Source of the DNA: Oenanthe sinensis
Taxonomy: Eukaryota > Streptophyta > Magnoliopsida > Apiales > Apiaceae
Length of the DNA stretch: 64,000 bases
NCBI GenBank assembly: GCA_028671895.1
Contig: CM053796.1
Location: 26,968,860 to 27,032,859 of the forward strand
Direction: 5' to 3'
A program made the translations under genes and the position numbers. The notes under the pieces are model-generated. The model saw nothing but the letters and a program-made list of their open reading frames with translations, searched no databases and was not told where the DNA came from. This document shows positions 1-10,387 of the stretch, one piece after another; positions within the stretch are counted from its first letter, which is position 1; every line of letters starts with the position of its first letter.

Positions 1-527
1 AAAGTGTTGAATGAATTCACATTGGGACATAAGTTGGAGAAATAGAGAAGAAGTGGTAACAAGAGAACAAGACTTCATCCCTGTCATCATGAGGGGGAGT
101 AGTGATGAGTCTGAGAAATGAAGATAAAACTACTTGTATAATATGTTCAGTGCTAGAAAAGCAGACATGTTTCATTTCAATTACTCAAGAAATCTGGAAA
201 TGTAGAATCTGAACCAAAGAAACTATTCTCTAAAGATGTACCAATGACACCCATACACAGAAGTTCAACTCTAGAAGAAGGTGAAGTTGATACTTCTAGA
301 GCTGGAAATTGTAGATAAGTCAAGATAGAACTTTATAAAATATGTTCAGTCTAGAGGAACATCTATCTTATATTTATCTTTCATGTTTGAATCTGGAAAA
401 TTGTTAAATATAATTCCAGAACTTTTTGTTATTTATAGTTCAAAATGTTTTATTATTTTATTATTTGTTAGTTGAGTTATCCTCTAGGAATTTGTGTATT
501 AAATGTTTAACAACAAATAGAGGAGAT
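1..527 (+). mobile_element. 3' internal end of a large non-coding LTR element (same family as 27213-39270)
   Basis: The block ends in a degenerate polypurine tract just before an LTR start at 528. It is recognisably related to the 3' internal end of the 12-kb element at about 37610-37813: both share the phrase ttagttgagttatcctctag and a similar 'ccagaacttttgt' stretch at matching distances from the LTR. A polypurine-like gagggggag at 91-99 resembles the many such motifs in the 12-kb element. No reading frame of note is present. The rest of the element lies left of the window. Confidence 0.7.
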
Positions 528-2031
528 TGAAAGGCATATGACAAGGCCTATTTATAATTATTAGATGACAACTCAACTCAGATTAGAAAGGAAAGTAAAT
601 AATAAATATGGTAACATGAATCAAGACGAAGAATGTCAACTAGACACGAAGAATAAGAATATTAGAAGAATTCTGACAAGACTGCTACTTAACACTGGAA
701 GAAGTTCATTTATATGTTCAAGCGTCGGTGTAAAATAAAAGAGTAGTATCTCAAGGAGTTCAGAAGATACAAAAGGTTTTAAGTGTCTACTACAGAAAGA
801 ATCCTGAAGAAGAAAATTATAGAGGAAAAACATAAAGAAGACAAGACATGACAAGACTAGATATAAAGACCACTACAATATAAATGAGAATCAATATTGT
901 AGTTAGTCATCCGTGAACTAGACCAGTGCACATGGTGTCAACAATGTCAGAGAAGATTCGTCATCAAAAAGTTCAAGTGATTAGAATGGTTATTGTTGAA
1001 GAACAAAAGAGTTTGATCTACATCAACAGTGGTCTTACAGTCAAGACTTTAATTTAATTCTCTATTAATTAATTAAATTAATTAGTTAATTTAATTAGTA
1101 AATTAATTCACTTAGAATTAATTTATTTCTTAAATTAATTAAAAGGAGTAATTATTTTAGAATTATTTTAGAATGAATAAGACAAAACTAGAAGCAGAAA
1201 AGGACAGAAGACCACATCGTTTAATGTCAAAAGCTCAAGTGATTTTATGACAAATGATAGAGTAAAGACAGAAAGATTTCGGTGCTAACAATAAATGTTG
1301 TACAATCAAGGAAGTATGTTAAATCTATAATCAAAAAGTAAATTAATTATTTAATTTCTTTAATTAAATTAATTGAAGTTGAAATTAATTTAATTTATAA
1401 ATTATTTAATTAATTTAAGTAGGATTAATTTACCACAAAAGAAATGACTTTGTATGACTTTTAATAGGTCTTTTTAGGCCTTGATTAAAAGTCATACCGT
1501 GTGCTTTTTAAAAAGTCATACCGTGTATTTTTTAAAAAGTCATACCATGTGCTATTTAAAAAGTCATACCGTGTGCTATTTAAAAAGTCATACCATGTGA
1601 CTTAAAAAAGTCATACCGAATTCAAAGAGCTCAAAAGTCATACCGGATTTCTTCAGAAAGTCATACCGAATTCAAAGAGCTCAAAAGTCATACCGGATTT
1701 TTCAAAAAGTCATACCGAATTTCTGAAAGGTCATACCGAGTGAAAAAAATCATACCGAGCACTTTCAGATTTCTGTGCAAGTTTGGATTATAATTGTTAA
1801 ATCAAAACAATTCATGTCAAAATCATTCTAAACATTTAAACAGTTATATACACTTTCATCATATTAATTTTGTAATACTTTTCAAGTTAAAATTATATCT
1901 TCTACTTGAACAGTATTTCATTAAAATTAATATTTTGTGATTAATTAAAATAATATTTTTAAATCCGAAAATCCGCGATTAATTATTAATATTGTATTCA
2001 ATCCCCCTTTCTACAATATTAGGGACCAACA
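528..2031 (+). repeat. 3' LTR of the non-coding LTR element
   Basis: It begins TGAAAGG directly after a polypurine-like stretch and ends in a pyrimidine block followed by gggaccaaca. This matches the architecture of the 27213-28650 LTR, which begins TGAAAGG and ends ggacctaaca. Length is 1504 bp. It carries two very AT-rich stretches built on ttaatt (about 1036-1150 and 1330-1430) and a tandem array at 1485-1759. The 5' partner is outside the window, so LTR divergence and target duplication cannot be checked. Confidence 0.7.
1485..1759 (+). repeat. Tandem array of a gtcatacc-centred unit inside the LTR
   Basis: About twelve copies of aaaagtcataccg occur at 15-30 bp spacing. Some alternate with gaattcaaagagctc and ggattt spacers, so a higher-order unit of about 50 bp is also visible. 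The array sits in the second half of the LTR. Confidence 0.85.
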
Positions 2032-2512
2032 CATATACTTTGAGATGTAGGAAGTAATTCCTATAATTAATTCAGGAAAATAATGTATGTATAATATATA
2101 TTTAATTTTATGAGCTCAAAATTAAATTAGATACATATATAACATATATAAACAATAGAATAATTAGAAACCAAGATCCTATAAAATCTCGAAGATTATC
2201 GGACTTAAACTCTATCCGCCACTATTTTTGTTCGTCTCGTAAATGCTTGCTGTAAACATTATTAACATGTTACTATCTTGCTGTTAATATAAAACTCTAT
2301 TTACTCACTTTTCTTACTAGTAAGCTCTGCAGAACCATGTTAGTTCAATAACAATAACCACCACCTAACTCTATATTATTATGTAGATCATATAATTTTT
2401 CAAAAACATACGGTCAATATCATCAATTTTTTGATATTATTAATGTTTTGCGCTTTCAAACATGTTTTTACAAATAATCAACCAAGAACAAATATTTTAC
2501 TAGAGTATTAAA
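2032..2512. other. AT-rich intergenic DNA, nothing recognised
   Basis: No open frame, terminal repeat or RNA gene was found between the LTR and the MITE. Confidence 0.6.
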
Positions 2513-2514
2513 TA

Positions 2515-2753
2515 CTACCTCCGTCCCACCTAATTGTTATCCTTTCGGAGAGAAGGTCGGACACGCATTTTAAGGTGCATATAAAGTATAGTTCCATAAC
2601 TTATTTTTAATTAATTTTTTTCTGAATAAAAATTTAATTTAAATTTTTATTCAGAAAAAAATTAATTAAAAATAAGTTATGGAACTATACTTTATATGCA
2701 TCTTAAAATGCGTGTCGGACCTTCTCGATAACAATTGGATGAGACAGATGGAG
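2515..2753. mobile_element. Stowaway-type MITE (Tc1/mariner-derived)
   Basis: The terminus ctacctccgtccc is inverted at the right end as a variant of ctccatctgtctc, and the element is flanked by TA at 2513-2514 and 2754-2755. CTCCCTCCGTCCC-like ends with a TA target are diagnostic of Stowaway MITEs. The whole 239 bp folds on itself around a centre near 2638, with the long ttccataactt arms almost perfectly complementary. It is non-coding and would rely on a mariner transposase in trans. Confidence 0.93.
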
Positions 2754-2755
2754 TA

Positions 2756-2979
2756 TCTTTTATTTAGATTCATATTACTAATGTGAATTACAATTGTGTT
2801 GAGAAACACGTAAATGTTGGCGCACACATAAGATACATATAAGCATACAGGTTTTCAAGACAAAAAGTTAAAATATCACCATCCTCAAACAATTTCAAAA
2901 AATCAAAAAAGAAAATTTAAATAAAATCTAATTATTTAAATATATTTATATTTACACAATAGTGAAAGCGAATGAAGGG
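2756..2979. other. AT-rich spacer
   Basis: No gene or repeat structure was recognised between the MITE and the LTR-like block. Confidence 0.5.
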
Positions 2980-4014
2980 TGTTACACCAAAATATAATAA
3001 AAAGGGGGTTGAATACGATATGTCCAATTTTCAATTTTCTTCACGGAATATACTATTTGGACTTTAGACTTCTAAACAGGTGTATATAATCAAACAACAT
3101 TAATATTCATAGCAATATGAACCATTCGTTCGGGGAATATATCATTTTATTAATATAATCCCTAAGGGGTGTGGTATACTTCTAACACTATGTTTAGTTA
3201 CAATGATTCACTAGTCTCCAGATACAAGTATTTGTTACAAGCAATCAATACATTCAATACAACAACTAATCTCACACTAAAGGCTTGTGTGTATGTATGT
3301 CTCGAAAGCTCTGTGAAATATTTCTCTCGACTTGTTCTGTAGTTGAATGATTGAACGAGACGAAGACTCTACTGCTTTTGTGTAGGCTTTCTACCAACTC
3401 ACATACGTGGCTCACTAAGGGCCAAGTAAAATGAATTGCTTCCATTTCATTTCACCAATAATCGGGGAATTCAGGACTAAGATAGAAACTGAAACTTAAT
3501 TTCAATCACTGAAAAGTTTACATGGACATCCTACTAATTAAAAATACTAATAAGAAAGGATCCAATTTATGTTGGATCCAGAAAGGTCTAACTAGCTTGA
3601 AAAAGAAACCTACATACCCTAGTTCGGGATATTTGAAAAAATTTCATGTCTGTTCGATATATGTAAATAGGCATAATTAACCTCCTGTTCTAGAAAATGT
3701 CATATCCCTAAGATGAAAAGAGAACAAATGATCTTCACTACCCATTCTAGACTGGTTTGGAAGTCTTTCAAACCTAAACTCGTACACCCTAATACTTTAT
3801 AACTAGACATATATACCCTCATAATGCCAATAACTGATAACTGTATATAAATCATCATAAATATAAAGTCTGTCACTTGCGCCGCCAGTAGCCACGTATT
3901 ACTATCACTTCGATTTCGTAATGCATGCTCTTTTCCAATGCAAGACCCCTACCTTCTAACTTCCGATGAGCGATATGTCTGAAATGCTTGTCGTGACAAC
4001 AATGCCCCTAAACA
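2980..4014 (-). repeat. Solo LTR-like block, minus orientation, Copia type
   Basis: Read on the minus strand the block starts TGTTTAGGGG at 4014 and ends GGTGTAACA at 2980. Just inside the end is gtattcaacccccttt, a phrase that recurs near the ends of the Copia LTRs in this window. Length is 1035 bp. The immediate 5-bp flanks (aaggg and tatta) do not match, so it is either an old solo LTR with altered flanks or the edges are slightly wrong. Confidence 0.45.
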
Positions 4015-4137
4015 TATTAGATTGAAAAATGAAAATAAGAGCGCAGAGAAGGGGAAATAACACTGCTGAAAATAATTCAAGTAGAAATTCGAGCCATATC
4101 TATTCTATATTATAAGAGCCGAAAAATTAAAAGTTTT

Positions 4138-4690
4138 GTGCGAATAATGATTACAAAATTGTGTTGGTTCTTTAATTCAATGAGTAGTAAAGCCATTGAT
4201 CCAAGAAGCTTGTCGTATCTACAACGACAAATTGTTGACACTTCATGATTCATCTAACCGTGCACGTGATTTATGAGACTAGGATGTGTGGTCCTGCTCG
4301 TATGAGATGGATGTACCTAGTCGAACGATATTTGAAAATATTGAAAGAATATAGGATGAATAGGTCTCGACCAGATGGTTGCATCGCAGTACGATATTTA
4401 ATAGAAGAAGCAATATAATTTTGGTCTGAATTTATTCCCAATGTAGAAGCAATTGGTTTACCAAGAGATCGTCACAGTGGTAGGACTGATGGTGGTGTAA
4501 CTGGAGGTGAACAAGTTGAGATTGATCGTGCACAGTGGCATCGAGTGCATCTTTATATTTTACAGAACACTATTGATGTTGTTCCTTTTGTAGATTTGTA
4601 TAAGAAAACTAACTCTATAGAACATGGGGGAAGAGGTGCAAATTGGATAATATTTGTGAATTATTTTGTGAATATAACAGGTAAAAAGAA
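4138..4690 (+). pseudogene. CACTA transposase, C-terminal fragment
   Basis: Conceptual translation with stops and shifts gives the C-terminal part of an En/Spm tnp2-type transposase. It includes TITKLCWFFN, then a cysteine/proline stretch, then YLKILKEYRMNRSRP, and a tail with an AQWHRVHLYILQNT motif, matching the DUF4218-like part of plant CACTA transposases. The nucleotide sequence is closely similar to 39973-40265, so both belong to one CACTA family. This copy keeps about 360 bp of C-terminal coding sequence that the 40-kb copy has lost. The N-terminal two thirds are missing, cut at about 4138. It cannot encode an active enzyme. Confidence 0.85.
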
Positions 4691-5094
4691 ACAAATATTA
4701 TATTTAAAAAAATTATAACTTACATAGCATTTTGGTAAACACTATACAAGTATATTTTTTTTAAAAGCTACATCACTTACATAGCATTTTAGGAAGAGCT
4801 ATGCAAGTACTGTAGTAAATACTTAAATAGCGTTGCTGAAAGTGCTATACAAGTAATATAGCAGTAATATAGCTTACATTTACATAGTGTTTCTACAAGA
4901 GCTATGCAAGTGAGACGTTACATTTTAAACACTTACTTGCATAGCACTTTAAAATGCGCTAAGTTCATCACTCGTATAGCTCTTAAAAAAGAGCTCTGTA
5001 AGTAAATTGAACTTGTATAACACTCATGCTAACACTTATAAACGCTATGTAAGTTAAAATTGAAATGCTATGTAAGTTAAAATATGTAGTAGTG
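4691..5094 (+). repeat. CACTA subterminal repeats and probable 3' terminus
   Basis: Many direct and inverted copies of cttacatagc and gctatgcaagt occur here, the usual binding-site arrays near CACTA ends. The block ends in gtagtagtg at 5086-5094, compatible with the inverted CACTA terminus. The same repeats recur at 40350-40445 after the second copy of this transposase. Confidence 0.75.
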
Positions 5095-5174
5095 ATTATA
5101 CTTAATTTTGTATGTAGGATAAATATCTTAATCCGTGTATAACACTGAACAAAAACCCTAGTACACTGACATAA

Positions 5175-5550
5175 TAAGTATGTGTTTTTTAATATTCATT
5201 TGGTGCATTTTAATTTTAATATGCATGAGGACCTTTTATATATATATTTATTTATTTTTAAATTTTAAAATTTAACAAAAAATTCAAGACTTCTTGACAA
5301 AATTAAGAAATATTGCAAAATTAGATTTCAAACTAACTTTGATAATTTTAATATGACTTATATTTTAGTAATTGATCCATTTATCTTTTTATAAAGGATA
5401 TCAAGAAAAGTGAATTATTTGTTATTAGTTGACATGAATTATACATTGAATTAAAATTATTTAAACGATTTTCATCTAACAAAAAGTGAGAGCATTAAAT
5501 TTACTAAATAGCTTAAAACAATTTACATACTACTTTCATTATTTAAGAAT
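5175..5550. repeat. Left copy of a diverged direct repeat
   Basis: The sequence starting at taagtatgtg is repeated, with many substitutions and indels, from 5938 to about 6300. Shared phrases include gtgcattttaattttaat, ttcttgacaaaatta and gcattaaatttactaaata. The copy stops exactly at the CACTA terminus at 5551. Confidence 0.75.
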
Positions 5551-5937
5551 CACTACAAGAAAAATCGGCTAAATGTGACCGAATATTTTCGACCGACTTA
5601 AATTCGACCGATTTTGGTCGAATTTGAGACCAATTTCAGTCAAACAATTCCCAGAATTAAATTATACCACATCCAGTCACTTTTAAGATCGGTCGAATTT
5701 AGCCGGTCGAATTTAGTTAAATTCGACGGCTAATTTTTATTGGTCGAATTTATGTCTTGCCAAAAAAAGAGAGGGAAAATTTCCGCCCATTTTAACAAAT
5801 TCTTGAAATATAAATGTGACTAAATTCGGTCGAATTTATAAAAGCCACTACAACGGTGGAACTTAATTCTAGATAGAAAGGGAGGGAAAATGAAACAAAA
5901 ACCATAGTCAAGTGACGTAGAGAGTGTCTCACCTCAT
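5551..5937 (+). mobile_element. CACTA terminus with ggtcgaatt subterminal repeats
   Basis: It begins cactacaagaaaa at 5551, the classic plant En/Spm terminal sequence. It is followed by a dense set of direct and inverted ggtcgaattt / aaattcgacc repeats. No matching inverted CACTA end is clear at the right edge, so this is either a 5' terminal fragment or a small non-autonomous element with a decayed right end. It has no coding capacity. Confidence 0.75.
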
Positions 5938-6300
5938 GAGTATGTGGTTTTAATATTCATTTCGTGCATTTTAATTTTAATATGTATGAGCACCTTATAT
6001 ATATATATTTATAAAATTTTAAATTTAAAAAAAAATTCATGAATTCTTGACAAAATTATGAAATATTGAGAAATAAGGGTTGAAATTAAATTTTGATATT
6101 TTTAATATGACTTTTATTTTAATAGTTGATCCATATATCATTTTGAAAATTGATATATTGAAAATGCTGTCAAGAAATATTCCATTGAGTTAAAATTGTT
6201 TAAGCAAATTTAATGTAATAAAAAGCCCAAGCATTACATTTACTAAATATCTTAATATGATTTTCATGCTTTCATAATTTAATAATTGCCTATAAAATAT
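5938..6300. repeat. Right copy of the diverged direct repeat
   Basis: Partner of 5175-5550; the two copies flank the CACTA fragment. Divergence is clearly more than a few percent, so this is an old duplication. Confidence 0.7.
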
Positions 6301-7970
6301 TATTAACTATTCATGTTATTATTACTTGTGCGAAAAGAAGATTTTGAAAACTGAAATTTCTAAAATAATATTCATTACCAATTACATGATTTTTTTTTTT
6401 TATAAAAAGTGAAAGTGAACTTGAAAAGGATGAACACATAATTATGAGTTCGTGGGGGGTAAAATTAAGTATAGATGTAGACGCTATTTTTGAAATGAGC
6501 ATTTGAGATGCATAACTCCCAAAAGATATATAATCTATTTGTGTTAAACTTAAATGAAGTTACTTATATTTTAAACTACTTTATATTGGCTTTAAGTTAA
6601 AAGTATAATTTTTAATTTTAAGATTGATGTATGTGTTTGGTTAATTTTATTTAAAAGTAAATTTATTTGACAAATTAATTTTGATTAAAAAATAAAATAT
6701 ATATTATTTTTGTTAAAATATAAATATATACAACAAATGAAAAAAATATCTAAAATGTGTATGTTTATATTAGAGTATTAAATGAAAAAAAACATAAGTT
6801 AGAAAAAGGGAAATTACCAAAAATACTAATTTTTTTAAGTTTCTTGGGATTTTACAATCTTCTCATTTTTTTTGTAAAAATACTGTTTGCAACCAAAGTC
6901 AATCAAACCAGATGCAACTTGTTTTCCAAAATACAACCAAAAAATAAATATGTTTACTAAATTTTAAAGTTGTATTTGTGGTTGATTCCAATTAATTTGA
7001 GTTTCAGTTAATTTCAGTTGCAAATATGGTTCAAACCATATTTTTGTAAAAAAATACTAAAAAAATGGTATTTATGCAAATTTTATTTTAAAATACTTTA
7101 AAAAGTTAAAATACTAAAAAAATGGTATTTATGCAAATTTTATTTTAAAATACTTTAAAAAGTTAGCATTTTTGCAAAATATTTTTTATCCTGGGATATT
7201 TCTCAAAAAACATAAAATATAAACGTAGACAAACACCTAATCACCAAGAAGAGCCAAACATGTTCATAATCTATTTTTGTATTTGGGAACGGGGTTTTGT
7301 TAACTATTCTCCTTTGTAATTGAATATAAAATTATTATATTTAATATGAGCATTGATTGATTTATATATTTTCTTGATTTTCTCTTGTCCTTTTCTTATC
7401 ATTATATCCTACTATATGAAAATAAATTTCAAAAAATGAAAACTAATTTATTAATGAAAGCTAATAAAAAGTTAATAAATCAATAAGTTGAATTTTTTGA
7501 CATAATTTAATATTTGTTGTAAAATATCAATATAAATGAAATTAATTGTAAGCTAGAAAATATAAATCAAACATTCTCTTACATGAAATTTTAAATGTAT
7601 TCAGGAGGTTCATTAGCATAATTAATTTGGTTGTACTTTTTTTTTAATTTAATTAAACTTAATAAAACAAGTTCCCCATAAAACAATTAATTTAATATTT
7701 ATATTTATGCTTTATTTTTAACAGCTAAATAAAAATCTTTATTTGTGTGCTTATAAATGAAAATAAACTATTTCACCCGTTATTGTTTTTGTGTAGACAA
7801 GTGACCACACCTTAGCCACATCTATTTCACCGATTCTCAGATTGTTTCTTAAATCAATTATAAAGAAATTGAAAAATAAAAATGGTCTATTTATTAATAT
7901 CTCTATTACAAGGAATAAAGACAAATGGAGCAAAGACCACACAGAAATAGTTTGAATAGGAAGTTGTTGA
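6301..7970. other. AT-rich intergenic DNA
   Basis: No credible coding region. Short frames here lack any recognisable motif and are what AT-rich DNA yields by chance. The only structure seen is the 56-bp tandem duplication at 7052-7163. Confidence 0.6.
7052..7163. repeat. Tandem duplication, 56-bp unit, two copies
   Basis: A unit starting aaatactaaaaaaatggt and ending aaaaagtta occurs twice in direct succession, essentially identical. Confidence 0.9.
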
Positions 7971-7972
7971 TC

Positions 7973-7978
7973 TTTATT
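7973..7978 (-). terminator. Candidate polyadenylation signal for the zinc-finger gene
   Basis: AATAAA on the minus strand, about 110 bp downstream of the stop codon of the small CDS at 8090-8281, within an AT-rich stretch as is usual for plant 3' UTRs. Confidence 0.4.
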
Positions 7979-8089
7979 TATATTATTCAATAAAAAGTAT
8001 ACAATTCTCTAAATATATATATTGTCAGATGCATGGTTGTATACTTCTAACTTTCCAACTTTGATATCAAGCCGCTCCTTTACAAATGG

Positions 8090-8281
8090 TCACTTCCCAT
8101 TTGTGCTATTTGCGGTAGTTGGTTCATTTTGATGGTGATTTGGCTGAGCCAAAGACAAATAAAACTTTCCAATCACATGAATTTCCATGTGATACAGAAG
8201 CCGCTCAAAGGTTTCGTAGTGATTGGGACATAAGTAGCATGCGTAGGAACGAGAATATATCTCTGGTTGTGGCCGAGACAT
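8090..8281 (-). CDS. Putative 63-residue single C2H2 zinc-finger protein
   Basis: The protein has one finger that fits the plant C2H2 pattern exactly: Cys15-X2-Cys18-X12-His31-X3-His35, with an aromatic residue (Tyr22) and Leu28 at the structural core positions. It is preceded by RSYAC, as in SUPERMAN-like proteins, but lacks the plant QALGGH core, which reads ERLLYH here. The C-terminal 25 residues are polar and Asn/Gln-rich; no clear EAR motif is present. The ATG lies 6 bp after a good splice acceptor (cttttacag). A TATA box, a short 5' UTR exon and an 88-bp intron can be drawn upstream. A single finger usually binds DNA weakly, so a regulatory or partner role is possible. It could also be a decayed fragment of a larger gene or a chance frame. 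Confidence 0.45.
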   Translation of the reverse strand: MSRPQPEIYSRSYACYLCPNHYETFERLLYHMEIHVIGKFYLSLAQPNHHQNEPTTANSTNGK

Positions 8282-8287
8282 TGGTAC

Positions 8288-8375
8288 CTGTAAAAGACTT
8301 ATTAAGATATTAGTTATAAGATATGTATAAATTCATAGAATGTAAAACTTATAAATGTATAATGATATCTTTTAC
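8288..8375 (-). other. Candidate 5' UTR intron of the zinc-finger gene
   Basis: On the minus strand a donor gacg|gtaaaag at 8375 and an acceptor cttttacag at 8288 bound 88 bp of AT-rich sequence, typical in length and composition for plant introns. The exon upstream contains no ATG, so the CDS would lie wholly in exon 2. Confidence 0.4.
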
Positions 8376-8433
8376 CGTCTTGAGATGCTGTTGGCTTGTA
8401 TTGGGTTAGTATAATGTATGATAGACGCCCCTC

Positions 8434-8442
8434 TTTTTATAG
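8434..8442 (-). promoter_or_regulatory. Candidate TATA box of the zinc-finger gene
   Basis: TATAAAAAG on the minus strand, about 60 bp upstream of the candidate intron donor. A start of transcription near 8405-8410 would give a 5' UTR exon of roughly 30 bp. Confidence 0.4.
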
Positions 8443-8449
8443 ATAAATT

Positions 8450-9660
8450 TTAGGAATTGATGGGGTGTTTGGAGAACAGCTGTACGAGTCCACTTTAACT
8501 TTTAATATATTTATTACTGTGTAAAGAAAATCATAGTTAAATTTAATGTAAAATTTAATAACAAATAGAATTCTAATATTTATATTTTATTTGATATATA
8601 ATTTTAAATTTAATAATGAGATTAACTATATATTTGCAATATCATTACAAAATCAGGACTAAATACTAATCTTGATCATTTACGTAATTGTTTGATTAAT
8701 CAAAAAAATTATTGTTAATGTACAATTCCATATAAATTTAGACATATTTTGTGAGAATTTGGAATAAATTTTTAAAATTTTCAAATTAAAAATATATTTT
8801 TTGTCTATAAATATTAATGGATGGAATTTATGGAAAGATCTAGAGAAATAGGATAAATCAGACAATTTACACATGCATTTATATAATTTAATTAATGAAT
8901 AGGGTTTATGGTTAGAGATGTATGAAAGTAGTTGGTTGTTTTGAAGAAATTTTACTATTATTTTTTGGCTTATCTTAACTAAGTTCTAATTCACTGAACA
9001 CTTCATAAATTGTCATAAATTATTAATAAATGTTTTCTTACATATTATTATTAACCCACTACTATTATTAAATCCAACATATGGTATTAAAACTCAACTA
9101 ACTTGGGCAATAGATAAATAAAATGGTAACATTTTTCAGGTGCAAAATAACATGATGTTCTACTTTCTAATGAAAAAACTACAAATTCTAACGTATCAAA
9201 ATGAAAGTTGTCCCAGCCGTAACATATTAACATTCACAGCTTGTGTAGGAAGCTCTACACTCTTATGGCCAAACATGTGCACAAGTTGATTGGCCATAAA
9301 AGTATGCACAAACATTTGCCAAAATTCATATCATTTATCGATAATAATATAATATATATAGGTTACATAATCAAACTTAGTCTAAGAAAAATAAAATCAT
9401 TTAACAATGAAAACATATCACATCTATTAGAAAATGAAAAGTTTAAGACATATTATATATATGTTCTTGATGTAATTTCTGGAAACTAACTATTGGAAGT
9501 TGTTCCTTGCTATGAGGACTTAAACTTTCATGTTTGGATCTAAGATATTTTCTTAGTTTAATCCATAGATAAATTGAGTAAAAGTTGTTAATTTGAAATA
9601 AGTTTTATTTATGTTTAATTTAATTATGACTTTAAATATTATTTTAATATGAATATTGAA
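8450..9660. other. AT-rich intergenic DNA
   Basis: No recognised gene. A 82-codon plus-strand frame at 9241-9489 has no similarity to a family I know and a composition expected from AT-rich DNA. Confidence 0.55.
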
Positions 9661-9661
9661 T

Positions 9662-9800
9662 CAAAGTTATTGTCAGAGTACACTAGTTACTGTCAGTGTT
9701 TATAAAGTCATTGTCAGAGTATACAAAGTTACTGTCAGTGTATATAAACTCACTATCAGAATATACAAAGTTACTAGCAGTGTATACTGTGACTAGCAGG
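9662..9800. repeat. Minisatellite with alternating gtcagagta / gtcagtgta units
   Basis: About five units of 25-30 bp, each containing gttactgtcagtgtatat or a close variant such as attgtcagagtatacaaag. The array causes spurious repetitive frames on both strands. Confidence 0.85.
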
Positions 9801-9889
9801 ATAAAAACGTTGGAGATAAGGTATATAGTGATAAGTGACAATTTTGAGAAAACTTTAGTAGCCATACTCTATATCTCCTACACACGTAT

Positions 9890-10281
9890 TCATACAGATT
9901 TTGCATAAGGTTTTGTAGGTGAACTGAGGTGCAGGTCGTTGTTGAGTACTACGTATCCGTGGACGAAGTACTCTGTGTTGTTTTATCCCGGAAGTGATAT
10001 TGCAGCAACCCAACACAGCGTAGTGAATCAATAATCTCTTCAAGAACAGTCAAGACTTCTTGCAAGCCTTGACGACTCAGCAGTTCGTTTGGTTCTATCA
10101 GTGTATGTTTAAAGTTTTTGTTAGAGCTAAGTATTCTATCTTTTCTCTTGTTTTTACAGTTACTGATTTATATATCTTGTTTCTACTTTTGTGCTCTGTT
10201 TTGTTAATTGGTTTAATCTGTCTATTAAATTATTTATATAAGATTCTCATTGTTGTGTTTAGTTTTTAATTACTCCCAACA
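9890..10281 (+). repeat. Possible 3' part of an LTR
   Basis: This stretch is less AT-rich than its surroundings, with a leader-like sequence around gtactctgtgttgttttatc, followed by T-rich DNA ending ttactcccaaca at 10281. Copia LTRs in this window end in similar ccaaca or cctaaca. No matching LTR start or target duplication was found, so the call is tentative. Confidence 0.25.
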
Positions 10282-10316
10282 ACACCTTTATATAATATCC
10301 TAATTTGAGTAATATG

Positions 10317-10318
<2 letters not shown>

Positions 10319-10386
<68 letters not shown>
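10319..10386. repeat. (TA)n microsatellite
   Basis: An uninterrupted run of about 34 TA units. Confidence 0.98.

Positions 10387-10387
<1 letters not shown>

Noticed and set aside
2980..4014. Confident solo LTR with target duplication
   Set aside because: The terminal bases look right but the 5-bp flanks differ, so only a tentative LTR call is made.
8119..8313. 64-codon plus-strand frame over the zinc-finger candidate
   Set aside because: No motif or promoter; the opposite strand has the C2H2 pattern, splice sites and TATA box.
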